From Aquilonibacter sp963703325 (GTDB taxonomy: Bacteria; Vulcanimicrobiota; Vulcanimicrobiia; Vulcanimicrobiales; Vulcanimicrobiaceae): a stretch of DNA of 64,000 nt. Positions 42,912 to 51,922 of the stretch are shown here, piece after piece. The stretch is from NCBI GenBank assembly GCA_963703325.1, contig OY969805.1, positions 1,984,001 to 2,048,000 on the forward strand, given 5' to 3'. Under the pieces are notes generated by a model that was given only the letters and a program-made list of their open reading frames with translations, was not told the origin of the DNA and did not search any database. Positions within the stretch are counted from its first letter, which is position 1. Each line of letters begins with the position of its first letter. A program made the position numbers and the translations under genes.

Positions 42912-44249
42912 ATGAATCGAATCTCTCGAATCGGCGCCGGTCTGTGCGCGTTCGCAATTTCGGCCACCGCCACGCCGGTGCTGGCCCAATATGCAAATCA
43001 GTTCACACCCGCCAAAGTCAGCAAGCAAGGGACGACGACCCACAATATCGCCGGGTCGGGCACGGTTGAAGTCAAAGTGCAAGTGAATGCGGATGGCTCG
43101 CACAAAGTCATTGGCGTGCTGCACTCGAGCAATCCCGGCGACAATGCGGCCGCGCTCGATCTTGCGCAAACCGCAAGCTACACGCCTGCGCATCGCGGTC
43201 CGACGCCGGTCCCGTCGTTTTACGACTATCAGCTCAAGTTCAACGGCAAAGCTGTCGTCCAGTCGGAAGAAGAGCAGGCGATCTCGAGTCAGTCCGGCGG
43301 CGTCGATACCAGCGCGATCGATTCGCTCGTGCGCGCGGGCAAGTATAAGGACGCGATTGCTCGAGCCAACGCGGCGCTGCTCTCCTCGCCGGGGAACCCG
43401 GCGGTCCTGCAGTTGCTCGGCATCGCGCAGTTCTATGACAACGATTTCGTCGACTCTGCCACCACCTTCAGCCGTGTCACCGACATCAAGAAGCCCTTCC
43501 AGCCGATTGCGGCGCAAGCGTTCGCGACGGGCGCGGTGCGGGTCTCGCAGTCGAATCCCTCGGAGTCGCTAGATTGGTCCCGCAAGGCGGTCACGCTCTC
43601 GCCCGACGCGACCTCGCACTTTTCGCTCGGGGTAGCGCAGCTCGCCAACAAGCAATACGCCGACGCGCTCGCCACGCTCAAAGCCGTACACGATCAGTTG
43701 GGCGACGATCCAAAAGCCAAGTCTGCCAAGCTCAACATCGATCAGGAGTTGCTCCAAGCCTACCTTGCGAACAACGATCAGGCGGGTGCGGCGACGATTG
43801 TCGCAGAGATGAAGTCGCTCGATCCCTCCGGTCCTGGGCCGGCGAAAGCCATGGCGCAGCACTACCTGCAGGCCGGCAGCGACGCGATGCAGACGAGCGA
43901 CTATGCGACGGCGCTCAAGGACTTCGATCTGGCCGCTTCGGCGGGAAGCGCGCCGGACGCCGTCACGGCCAATACCTTTGCCGCGTTTGCAATCATGAAA
44001 ATGGACAAGCCTGACTATGTGAAGGCAAAGGACTACGCGACCAAGGCGGTCACAGGCGGACCGCAGGATCCGCAAGCAAACTATGCGCTTGGGATTGCGT
44101 ATGTGGGTATCTACAGCACGAGCAAGAAGGCCGACGACAAGACGCAGGCGCTCACCTACCTAAAGAAGTCGGACGAACTTGCGAAGGCCGCCGGCAACGA
44201 GGGGCTCGCCTTACAGATCGAAACCCAGATTAAGAACATTCCTCAATAA
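42912..44249 (+). CDS. Periplasmic protein with TonB-C-like domain and TPR repeats
   Basis: A 445-residue exported protein: signal peptide (cleavage near VLAQ, residue 25), then a 70-residue domain (SGTVEVKVQVNADGSHKVIGV, then AALDLAQTASYTPAHRG) like the TonB C-terminal fold, then several TPR-like helical repeats to the end. It precedes the ExbB-ExbD-ExbD-TonB-TonB genes and probably works with them in the envelope. The domain order (TonB-C first, TPR second) is unusual, but both parts could mediate protein contacts. Confidence 0.75.
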   Translation: MNRISRIGAGLCAFAISATATPVLAQYANQFTPAKVSKQGTTTHNIAGSGTVEVKVQVNADGSHKVIGVLHSSNPGDNAAALDLAQTASYTPAHRGPTPVPSFYDYQLKFNGKAVVQSEEEQAISSQSGGVDTSAIDSLVRAGKYKDAIARANAALLSSPGNPAVLQLLGIAQFYDNDFVDSATTFSRVTDIKKPFQPIAAQAFATGAVRVSQSNPSESLDWSRKAVTLSPDATSHFSLGVAQLANKQYADALATLKAVHDQLGDDPKAKSAKLNIDQELLQAYLANNDQAGAATIVAEMKSLDPSGPGPAKAMAQHYLQAGSDAMQTSDYATALKDFDLAASAGSAPDAVTANTFAAFAIMKMDKPDYVKAKDYATKAVTGGPQDPQANYALGIAYVGIYSTSKKADDKTQALTYLKKSDELAKAAGNEGLALQIETQIKNIPQ

Positions 44250-44414
44250 AAAAACGTTCAGAGGGGCTGGCATGCTCGTTACTGACAGCACCAGGAGTTA
44301 CCAGGACTTTCCAGGGGGGTGGGCCAATGGTCCGCCCTCACGGGGCGGCGTACCGCCCATCTTTCCCATTGTCTAGTGCACTTTACATGAACACCCGGGA
44401 GGGTTTCGAAACTC

Positions 44415-45083
44415 GTGTTTGACGGATTTTTAAGCGTGATGGACAAGGGCGGCCCCGTTATGTGGATGCTGCTCATCGCGTCGATCGTCGTAGTCGCTAT
44501 CGTGATCGAGCGGCTGATCTTCTTTGCGTCGCAGCACAGCGATACCAAGGGGCTCCTGCGCCAGATCGGCGCTAAGATCGCGGCCGATGATCTCGACGGT
44601 GCAATCAAGATTTGCCAAGCCAACAAGGGCATGCTTCCGCGCATTCTCGAGTTCGGTCTTCGTCGCGGTGAAAAGAATCGCGCCGACATCACCGATGCGC
44701 TCTCGATTGCGCTCATGGAGCACCTCAATTCGCTCGAGCGCTTCCTCGGCGTCATCGGTACGATCGCGGTTATCGCGCCGTTCATCGGCCTCTCGGGCAC
44801 CGTGCTCGGTATCATCCGCGCGTTCCAAGATATCGCGTTGAAGGGGAACTCCACACCTGCGGTCGTCGCCGGCGGCGTTTCCGAAGCTTTGATCACGACG
44901 TTCGCCGGCCTCGTTGTCGCGATCGTGGCCGTGATCTTCTTCAACTACTTCAAGTCGCGTATCAAGGCGTACAACCAAGAAATGATCGTTGCTGCAAATC
45001 AGCTCGCTGAGATGCTGCACTTCCACAACACCGGCGCGCCGATTCCAACCGAACTTTATCAGCCGTCGTCCGGCTCGAAGTAA
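44415..45083 (+). CDS. exbB: ExbB/TolQ-type proton channel subunit
   Basis: A 222-residue MotA/TolQ/ExbB protein with three membrane helices. The long cytoplasmic loop, GVIGTIAVIAPFIGLSGTVLGII (helices 2-3) and EALITTFAGLVVAI are characteristic. With ExbD it uses the proton gradient to energise TonB. GTG 44415 is the start. A 165-base gap with a GC-rich hairpin separates it from the TPR gene. Confidence 0.93.
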   Translation: MFDGFLSVMDKGGPVMWMLLIASIVVVAIVIERLIFFASQHSDTKGLLRQIGAKIAADDLDGAIKICQANKGMLPRILEFGLRRGEKNRADITDALSIALMEHLNSLERFLGVIGTIAVIAPFIGLSGTVLGIIRAFQDIALKGNSTPAVVAGGVSEALITTFAGLVVAIVAVIFFNYFKSRIKAYNQEMIVAANQLAEMLHFHNTGAPIPTELYQPSSGSK

Positions 45084-45098
45084 GCTCGGGGCATCACC

Positions 45099-45509
45099 GT
45101 GTCACTGCTCTCAGCACAGCAAGAGTCCGACGTCATGGCGGAGATTAACATCACGCCGTTCACCGACGTGCTCTTGGTGCTGCTCATCATCTTCATGATC
45201 TTGGCTGCGCTCGTGACGCCGCCGGGCTTCGAAAAAGAGCTTCCGAATCACAATCCCAACAGCAACACGCAGAATACTCCGAAGAATGACATCCAAGTCG
45301 TCGTCAATGATAAGGGCGTGATCTACGTCGACGACCAGCGGACCGATGCGCAGGGGATCTATCGCGTGATGATCATCACGGCCATCAAGCGCCCCCACAA
45401 ACACGTGTCGATCACGGCGGATGCCAAGGCGCCATATGGCATCATCATTCGGATTCTGGATGCTGCGAAGGAAGCTGGGCTCGAAGACGTCGGTTTCGTC
45501 ACATCCTAG
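45099..45509 (+). CDS. exbD: ExbD/TolR-type subunit, copy 1
   Basis: A 136-residue protein with one membrane helix containing the proton-carrying aspartate (INITPFTDVLLVLLIIFMIL) and a periplasmic TolR-like domain ending EDVGFVTS. GTG 45099 lies 15 bases after exbB. Two ExbD copies follow one ExbB. Confidence 0.93.
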   Translation: MSLLSAQQESDVMAEINITPFTDVLLVLLIIFMILAALVTPPGFEKELPNHNPNSNTQNTPKNDIQVVVNDKGVIYVDDQRTDAQGIYRVMIITAIKRPHKHVSITADAKAPYGIIIRILDAAKEAGLEDVGFVTS

Positions 45510-45530
45510 GTGGAGGTTTAAACAAGACTC

Positions 45531-45956
45531 GTGGCCGTTTCGACAGGTGGGGGAGAAGATGATGTGATGTCGACCATCAACATCACGCCGTTTACGGACG
45601 TGTTGTTGGTGCTCCTCATTATCTTCATCATTCTAGCCTCCGTAACGAAAGAGCCGAAGCTGCCCGACGCCCGTAACAAGGACAAGGTGCAGCCGTCGCA
45701 GATCGTCGTCATCATCGACGAAAAAAACAACATCCAAATCGGATCTAACACGGTGTTGATCTCGCAAGCACACGACGCGTTCGAGACACTTCAGGAAGAT
45801 ACCGGACATCATTTCCGCAGCGTGATCATCAAGGCTGATCCGCGTTCCAACTATGGGACCATCTTGCAAGTGATGGACGCCGCCAAGTCGTCCGGCTTGA
45901 TCGACTTCGGCTTGGCTAACCATATCGAAGGCACTCCGCAGGGGCAGAGTTCGTAA
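45531..45956 (+). CDS. exbD: ExbD/TolR-type subunit, copy 2
   Basis: A 141-residue paralogue of copy 1, sharing INITPFTDVLLVLLIIFIIL and the periplasmic domain ending SGLIDFGLAN. The N-terminus has a glycine-rich insertion (STGGGEDDV). ExbD dimerises, so the two copies may form a heterodimer in the ExbB pore. Confidence 0.92.
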   Translation: MAVSTGGGEDDVMSTINITPFTDVLLVLLIIFIILASVTKEPKLPDARNKDKVQPSQIVVIIDEKNNIQIGSNTVLISQAHDAFETLQEDTGHHFRSVIIKADPRSNYGTILQVMDAAKSSGLIDFGLANHIEGTPQGQSS

Positions 45957-45959
45957 CGG

Positions 45960-46679
<720 letters not shown>

Positions 46680-46693
46680 AGAACCCGGACCCA

Positions 46694-47311
46694 ATGGATA
46701 GCAAGGCAACGCGACGGTTTTTGATCGTCGCGTTTGCTTTATCGCTGCTGTTGCACCTGATTCTGACCGGAATCATTCGCTGGCCGTTTGCGCCGCAGAG
46801 CGACGAGGTGCAGATCGTGCGCATCGAGCACCTGCATCGCACCCGCATCGCGCACATTCCGCCGCCGCCGCCGCGCACGCCGGCACCGCCGCCGCAGCAC
46901 CGCGCGCCGGTGCATGTTGCAAAGGCCACGGCGGTAAATTCGAATTCAACGCTCACCGAAGGCAAAGCGGTCTTTGGTACGGCATCACCCGAGTCGCCCA
47001 CACCCGCGGCAACGCCGACGCCGAATTGCGCGACCAACGATACACCGGTGCAGCTGATTGCATCGCCGCCTCCGCCGGAAATTCCGCCCGCTGCCCGCGC
47101 CGAACAGGCGAACGGGATTGCGCAGGTTCGGCTTGTCGTCAATCCCCAAGGCGGTATCGAAAGTGCGACGATCGCGGGTTCGAGCGGCAGCTCAGCCCTG
47201 GATCAGGTCGCAGTCTCGATCGCACGCGCCGCGCAATATTCACCGGCCACGCACGCCTGCAAGGCGATCGCCAGTGACTACACGTTCTCAGTCAAATTCT
47301 TCCCGTGGTAG
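46694..47311 (+). CDS. TonB-like energy transducer 2
   Basis: A 205-residue paralogue: membrane helix at about 9-28, a proline-rich spacer (IPPPPPRTPAPPPQH), and a TonB-C domain (IPPAARAEQANGIAQVRLVV through AAQYSPATHAC). It lies 15 bases after TonB 1. Two transducers may address different receptors or work as a pair. Confidence 0.82.
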   Translation: MDSKATRRFLIVAFALSLLLHLILTGIIRWPFAPQSDEVQIVRIEHLHRTRIAHIPPPPPRTPAPPPQHRAPVHVAKATAVNSNSTLTEGKAVFGTASPESPTPAATPTPNCATNDTPVQLIASPPPPEIPPAARAEQANGIAQVRLVVNPQGGIESATIAGSSGSSALDQVAVSIARAAQYSPATHACKAIASDYTFSVKFFPW

Positions 47312-47332
47312 ACTCTGCAGGCTTCGTTCGCG

Positions 47333-47719
47333 CTAGAGCATCCCCATGTCGCGCAGGAGATGCAGCGTGTCGATATAGCGCTGCAGGTGAGATCGGGTCT
47401 TGTCGTCGACTTCGAGAAAGGCGATGCCGGTGCGATAGCGCTGCAGCAACGGATCGTAGCGTGACCAGCGCACGACGCCGCGAACGCGCAGGACCGGTTC
47501 GGAGTCGCCGCGCAGCTCGATCTGGACGTTGATCGGTTCTTCGCGACCCAACTCGGCGTTGGTGAGCATGGCCATCCCGCCGAGCGCGATATCGTACGTC
47601 TCGGTAAATTCGGGCGCGAAGTCGTCGCCGATGCTGTACGAGACCAGCAACGAGTCGCCAACACGAGCGAACTGACGCTCTTGCGGCTCTATGGCACGGG
47701 CATCTTCGTGCTGATCCAC
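47333..47719 (-). CDS. PilZ-domain protein
   Basis: A 128-residue PilZ domain. RQFAR supplies the RxxxR of cyclic-di-GMP binding. DIALGG stands where D/NxSxxG is expected, so the serine is replaced by alanine and binding may be weakened. Beta strands fill the rest. It starts at GTG 47719, divergent from uppP. HD-GYP-type genes at 50 and 56 kb provide the cyclic-di-GMP context. Confidence 0.82.
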   Translation of the reverse strand: MDQHEDARAIEPQERQFARVGDSLLVSYSIGDDFAPEFTETYDIALGGMAMLTNAELGREEPINVQIELRGDSEPVLRVRGVVRWSRYDPLLQRYRTGIAFLEVDDKTRSHLQRYIDTLHLLRDMGML

Positions 47720-47783
47720 TGCCCAGGCGCCTTAGGCTGCTCACGTAGGCAATCCTTCCCATTGCGGCGTACCTGACTGCTCC

Positions 47784-48635
47784 GTGACCGATCTCCAAGC
47801 GCTGATTCTCGCGCTGCTTCAAGGTGTCAGCGAGCTCTTTCCGGTTTCGAGCCTCGGGCATACGATCTTGGTGCCGGCGCTCTTGCACTGGACGAACATC
47901 GATCGCGCTAACCCCACCTTTCTCGCGTTTGTCGTCGTGTTGCATTTGGGGACCGCACTTGCGCTGATTGCGTACTATCGTGCGCGCTGGTCGGCGATTG
48001 TAGGTGCGATGGTCGCGAGCGTGATCCGCGGCCGGCTATCGGACGACCGCGACGAACGGGTTGGCTGGCTCCTGGTCGTCGGAACGATCCCCGTGGGCGT
48101 CCTCGGCGTGTTGTTTGAAGATCCGGTCCGCGCGCTCTTTGGTTCGCCGGCTCCGGCCGCACTGTTTCTCGCGCTCAACGGGCTCGTGATGTTCGCGGGC
48201 GAGGGACTGAAGCGACGGCAACTGCGCGAGCGAAGCCATTCGATCGAGCAGCTGAGCTTTTTCCAGAGCGTGCTGATCGGTTTCGCGCAGAGCTTCGCAC
48301 TGCTTCCGGGCATTTCGCGTTCGGGTGCGTCGATGGTGGCCGGACTGTTGTGCGATCTCAACCACGAGGACGCGGCTGAATTTTCGTTCCTGTTGGCGAC
48401 GCCGGTGATTTTTGCAGCCGCGCTGCTCGAACTGCGCTACCTCGTCGCGCCCGGAGCCCACGTCGTACTGCTGCAAGCCGTCCTCGGCGGACTCGTTGCC
48501 GCGGTCGCCGCATATCTTTCGGTGGCGTTCCTGATGCGCTACTTCAAGTCGAACGATCTACGCCCGTTCGGCTGGTATTGCCTGATCGTAGGCGTATGCT
48601 GCTTCATCTTGAGCAAACGAGGGCTCTTATCGTGA
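47784..48635 (+). CDS. uppP: Undecaprenyl-diphosphatase UppP (BacA)
   Basis: A 283-residue membrane phosphatase that recycles undecaprenyl pyrophosphate for cell-wall synthesis. ALLQGVSELFPVSSLGHTIL (with the catalytic glutamate and serine) and ALLPGISRSGASMVAGL are the two active-site motifs, with eight or so helices. The start is GTG 47784; its stop overlaps the next small gene (GTGA). Confidence 0.95.
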   Translation: MTDLQALILALLQGVSELFPVSSLGHTILVPALLHWTNIDRANPTFLAFVVVLHLGTALALIAYYRARWSAIVGAMVASVIRGRLSDDRDERVGWLLVVGTIPVGVLGVLFEDPVRALFGSPAPAALFLALNGLVMFAGEGLKRRQLRERSHSIEQLSFFQSVLIGFAQSFALLPGISRSGASMVAGLLCDLNHEDAAEFSFLLATPVIFAAALLELRYLVAPGAHVVLLQAVLGGLVAAVAAYLSVAFLMRYFKSNDLRPFGWYCLIVGVCCFILSKRGLLS

Positions 48636-48823
48636 AAGTACTCGCCTTACTCCTGGCGCTCGTCTTTTTCGTGTTGGGCGCGCTATACGGCCTCGGCACG
48701 ATTAACTTTCTGACCAAATCGGGTACCGAGCATGCCCATCACATCTCGCACCTCGTCGTGTGCTGGGTGCTTGCGCTTCTCTGCCTGATCTGGTACAGAT
48801 TTCAAACGTCTTCAGTAAGATAA
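48632..48823 (+). CDS. Small two-helix membrane protein
   Basis: A 63-residue protein from GTG 48632, overlapping the uppP stop by 4 bases. Two hydrophobic helices (about 3-22 and 38-55) are joined by a histidine-rich turn (TEHAHHISH). No family recognised. Coupling to uppP makes it likely real. Confidence 0.65.
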   Translation: MKVLALLLALVFFVLGALYGLGTINFLTKSGTEHAHHISHLVVCWVLALLCLIWYRFQTSSVR

Positions 48824-48839
48824 GCGCGAGCGTAGCCGC

Positions 48840-48881
48840 GTGACTTTAGCGGGCAAAGCTTCAGCTTTGACCGACAAAGTC
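48840..48881. repeat. Dispersed palindromic repeat, copy 2
   Basis: Same unit as 41888-41930: GTGACTTTA, a central CAAAGCTTCAGCTTTG palindrome and an AAAGTC end. It lies between two convergent genes and ends at the stop codon of the minus-strand methylase-like gene. Confidence 0.65.
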
Positions 48882-48883
48882 TG

Positions 48884-49798
48884 TTACCTGGTGGCCACGA
48901 GATAGATCTCGTAGGGGTGCGGGGCGATCGTCGTGACGTTCGGGCGCGCGCTACGCACCAGCGGTTCGAGGTCGGCGATCCGTTGCTCGGTGGTTTGGAG
49001 AATCACGACCGGATACGGATCGGCATTCGAAAGAATGGTTGCAATCGCGCGTGCGTAGGACGGCGCGTCGGCCGCACGAGCGCCCAGCAGCGAGTCGCGA
49101 TACGCGTGCTCGATGGTGAAGTACGGATTGCCCTGCCACCACGCTTCCCACATCCAGATGCGTGCGTCGGCGCTGCGGAAGGAGTTCCGCGGCGGAGGCG
49201 CTAGGAACAGCGCGTCGGCCGCGCGTGCGCCCATCGTTGCAAGTACATCACCCTGTCGCACAGTATTGCGCCGCATGTTCGAAGTGACCCACTGCTCGGT
49301 CTGACGGATGTAGGACCACGCAAGTTCGCTTGGCGGAGTATCTTGCATGTCGTCGGGCGATTGCGTCTTCTGCATCCAGTAGCAAAATGCGCGCCACAAT
49401 CCAAGGATCGCAAGGCCGGTTTGCTGGTCGCTGCGCAAGTTGCGCACGTTGTCGTGCCAGACCCCAAGATACATGCACTGCTCTTCGCTAAAAAAGACAC
49501 CTTCCCACGCTTTGAAGAGATCGAGCGAATAGATGCGCCCGGGTAACATCTCGACGATCTCTGCGACTTCGGCATCGCGAAGATAGGTGAGATCGTTGAC
49601 GATCAAGCCTTCGCCGACACGCACGAACCATTCGAGCAAATCGCCGCCGTGCACCGCGATGCCGTGCCGTTTCAAATAGTTCAGATGTGTCGGCAGACCC
49701 ATGAAGGGATCGACCAAACTCTTGCAATCGTGCTCGAGGAGGATCTCGTGCAGACGCGAGGGCGAAATGCGACGCGTGCGTTCGGGAAGTTCAATCAT
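48884..49798 (-). CDS. D12-class DNA adenine methylase-like protein, probably inactive
   Basis: A 304-residue protein. SLVDPFMGLPTHLNYLKRHG recalls the SAM-binding motif (PFxG) of D12-type adenine methylases, and VNDLTYLRD recalls their second motif. The catalytic DPPY seems replaced by APPP (DALFLAPPPRNS), so methyl transfer is doubtful. The C-terminal part is uncharacterised. ATG 49798 overlaps the stop of the upstream HD-GYP-like gene. Identification is tentative. Confidence 0.5.
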   Translation of the reverse strand: MIELPERTRRISPSRLHEILLEHDCKSLVDPFMGLPTHLNYLKRHGIAVHGGDLLEWFVRVGEGLIVNDLTYLRDAEVAEIVEMLPGRIYSLDLFKAWEGVFFSEEQCMYLGVWHDNVRNLRSDQQTGLAILGLWRAFCYWMQKTQSPDDMQDTPPSELAWSYIRQTEQWVTSNMRRNTVRQGDVLATMGARAADALFLAPPPRNSFRSADARIWMWEAWWQGNPYFTIEHAYRDSLLGARAADAPSYARAIATILSNADPYPVVILQTTEQRIADLEPLVRSARPNVTTIAPHPYEIYLVATR

Positions 49799-50940
49799 GC
49801 GCGCAGCTTTGCCGCCTCCATGATCGCGCGAACGACCGCCGGGTCGAATTGTGTGCCGGCCGCGGTGTCGATACGTTCGCCGCGATCGAGCCGGTCGTAG
49901 GCAATCGCTCCGGCCAAGATGCCGGAGGCGCTTAGAATCTCGGTGCGCGCTCGTCCGTGCGGTTTGCCCGTCCCGTCGAACCATTCGCCGCGCGCGCCGA
50001 CAATGCGCGAGGCCTCACGCAAGGTCGCGTACGGCGATGCAAGCTCGGCTGCCGCAGTCGCGTTGCGCGCGCGGTGTTCGACACCTAGGCGCGCAAGCGG
50101 ATCGAAGGCTTCGTCCTCGATGGTTTTATCGGTGATCTCGCCGGCTCCAAAGATCCGGCACGCAAGTGCGAGGTCCCGCCGCTCTTCGTTTCCGAGTCCA
50201 AGTGCTACGGCCGAACCCATCGCGATACGGGCGACGCGCCGCCAGCGCCCGTCGACGGCGTTGTGCTCATCGACACGGTCGGCGAAGCGCTCCAGCAACA
50301 CCTGCGCGCCCGACCCCACCTCGCGCAGCGCGTCCACCGGCGGCACGACCAGCTCGATCTCGCCGCCACTTAAATGAAACCACCGCGTGAACGTGCGCAC
50401 GGTTTCGGGATTGAACGCGCGGCCGCTTTCCAACCCGATGTGGCTTAGCGTCTCCTCGGGATCATTAGCGCGGATAAAACGGTCGGCCATACCGAGAAAT
50501 TGCGCCGGGCGAGGAATGCCGGTCCAGCGCAGCAAGTCGGGATACCCGGTGCCGTCCCATGCCTCGTGTTGCCAACGCACGTTGTCGGCGGTCTCGGGCG
50601 GCAACGCACCGATCATTTCGCAGATCTGCGCACCCTGTGCCGGCGCATCCCAACTCTCCATCCGCGCGATGCGCTCGGAGAGCTCTTCGCCCTTGCGGTA
50701 CGCCGGATTGTCGAGCGCACCGATGGCGTGCAGCAGGCCGGCATAGTAGAGTGCATGCCAGTCGGATTCCGGGAGCGCGGCCGTCTGTGCGAGCGCAACT
50801 GCGAGCGAGGCTTTGCGAACCGCGAAGCCCGGCTCGTTTCCCATTGCGGCATCGCCGACCGCGCCAAACCACGCAAGCACATCGGCCACGAACGCGCGAG
50901 CCGCCCGAGGATCGCCGCTGGTGTCCTGGAATAGCGTCAT
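49795..50940 (-). CDS. Tandem degenerate HD-GYP-type protein
   Basis: A 381-residue protein with two HD-GYP-like halves. The first has YYAGLLHAIG (HA instead of HD) and RWQHEAWDGTGYPDLLRW; the second has RGEWFDGTGKPHGRARTEILSASGIL. Several metal ligands of active cyclic-di-GMP phosphodiesterases are missing, so it may bind rather than cleave. It overlaps the methylase-like gene by 4 bases. Confidence 0.75.
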   Translation of the reverse strand: MTLFQDTSGDPRAARAFVADVLAWFGAVGDAAMGNEPGFAVRKASLAVALAQTAALPESDWHALYYAGLLHAIGALDNPAYRKGEELSERIARMESWDAPAQGAQICEMIGALPPETADNVRWQHEAWDGTGYPDLLRWTGIPRPAQFLGMADRFIRANDPEETLSHIGLESGRAFNPETVRTFTRWFHLSGGEIELVVPPVDALREVGSGAQVLLERFADRVDEHNAVDGRWRRVARIAMGSAVALGLGNEERRDLALACRIFGAGEITDKTIEDEAFDPLARLGVEHRARNATAAAELASPYATLREASRIVGARGEWFDGTGKPHGRARTEILSASGILAGAIAYDRLDRGERIDTAAGTQFDPAVVRAIMEAAKLRA

Positions 50941-50964
50941 TCCCTAAGGCGTTTACATATAACC

Positions 50965-51444
50965 GTGCAGAAACCCTCACATATCCTGGCCGACGGCGGC
51001 ATTTCCATGGTCGATGTTTCCACCAAACCCGTGACCGCGCGCACCGCGCGAGCACAGGCACTGGTGCGCATGAGTCCGCAGGCCGCCCAAGCACTACGCG
51101 ACGCTACGCTGCCGAAGGGCGACGCGTTCGTGGCCGCACAACTTGCGGGCATCATGGCTGCAAAACAGACCGGCAGGCTGATACCGCTCGCGCATCCGTT
51201 GCCCCTGGCGCACGTCGAGGTCACGTTCTCGTGGGACGACGACCAGCTGCTGCGCGTCGAGGCAAGCGCGGCCACGTCGGCGCAGACCGGCGTGGAGATG
51301 GAAGCGATGATCGCAGCCAGCATTGCGGCGCTCACCATCTATGACATGACCAAAGCCGTCGACAAAGGTATCGTGGTCGAAAGCGTGCGGCTGCTTTCGA
51401 AGAGCGGCGGAAAGAGCGGCGAGTGGGTTTCGCAACGGCCTTAA
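50965..51444 (+). CDS. moaC: Cyclic pyranopterin monophosphate synthase MoaC
   Basis: A 159-residue MoaC, second step of molybdenum cofactor synthesis. GGISMVDVSTKPVTARTA, AAKQTGRLIPLAHPLPL and GVEMEAMIAASIAALTIYDMTKAVDK contain the active-site Lys and Asp. GTG 50965 is the start. It overlaps mog by 22 bases. Confidence 0.95.
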   Translation: MQKPSHILADGGISMVDVSTKPVTARTARAQALVRMSPQAAQALRDATLPKGDAFVAAQLAGIMAAKQTGRLIPLAHPLPLAHVEVTFSWDDDQLLRVEASAATSAQTGVEMEAMIAASIAALTIYDMTKAVDKGIVVESVRLLSKSGGKSGEWVSQRP

Positions 51445-51905
51445 TCGTGCTCTCGGATCGTGCGGCGCAGGGAAGCCGCGCGGATGGATGCCTTCCGGTG
51501 ATGCGCGAGCAACTTGGCGACGCGTACGAGATCGTACGCGAGCTGATCTTGCCCGACGATCCCGGTGCGCTGCAGGCCGAGTTGATCGATCTTGCCGACA
51601 GCGGACGCGCCGCGCTGATCTTGACCAGCGGTGGAACGGGGCTTGGACCGCGCGATCGCACGCCGCAGGCAACCTCGGCCGTACTCGATTACGACGTGCC
51701 CGGTATTACGGAAGCCATTCGGGCAGCGAGCGTCCCGCTGGTGCGTACGGCGATGCTTTCGCGCGCGGTCGCCGGCGTTCGGCATCGCACCTTGATCGTA
51801 AATCTTCCGGGCAGTCCCAAGGCGGTGGCCGAATCGCTGGCGGTGATCGTCCCGGTCTTGCCGCACGCGCTCGAATTGCTCGCCGATCGCGTCACGGACG
51901 GGTAG
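51423..51905 (+). CDS. mog: Molybdopterin adenylyltransferase (MogA/MoaB family)
   Basis: A 160-residue protein that adenylates molybdopterin before MoeA inserts molybdenum. VLSDRAAQG, TSGGTGLGPRDRTPQAT and NLPGSPKAVAESL are the signature segments. The GTG at 51423 lies inside moaC. MoaC and Mog together here complement the moeA at 23 kb. Confidence 0.92.
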   Translation: MGFATALIVLSDRAAQGSRADGCLPVMREQLGDAYEIVRELILPDDPGALQAELIDLADSGRAALILTSGGTGLGPRDRTPQATSAVLDYDVPGITEAIRAASVPLVRTAMLSRAVAGVRHRTLIVNLPGSPKAVAESLAVIVPVLPHALELLADRVTDG

Positions 51906-51922
51906 GCGGCGGGTAGAGTAAC

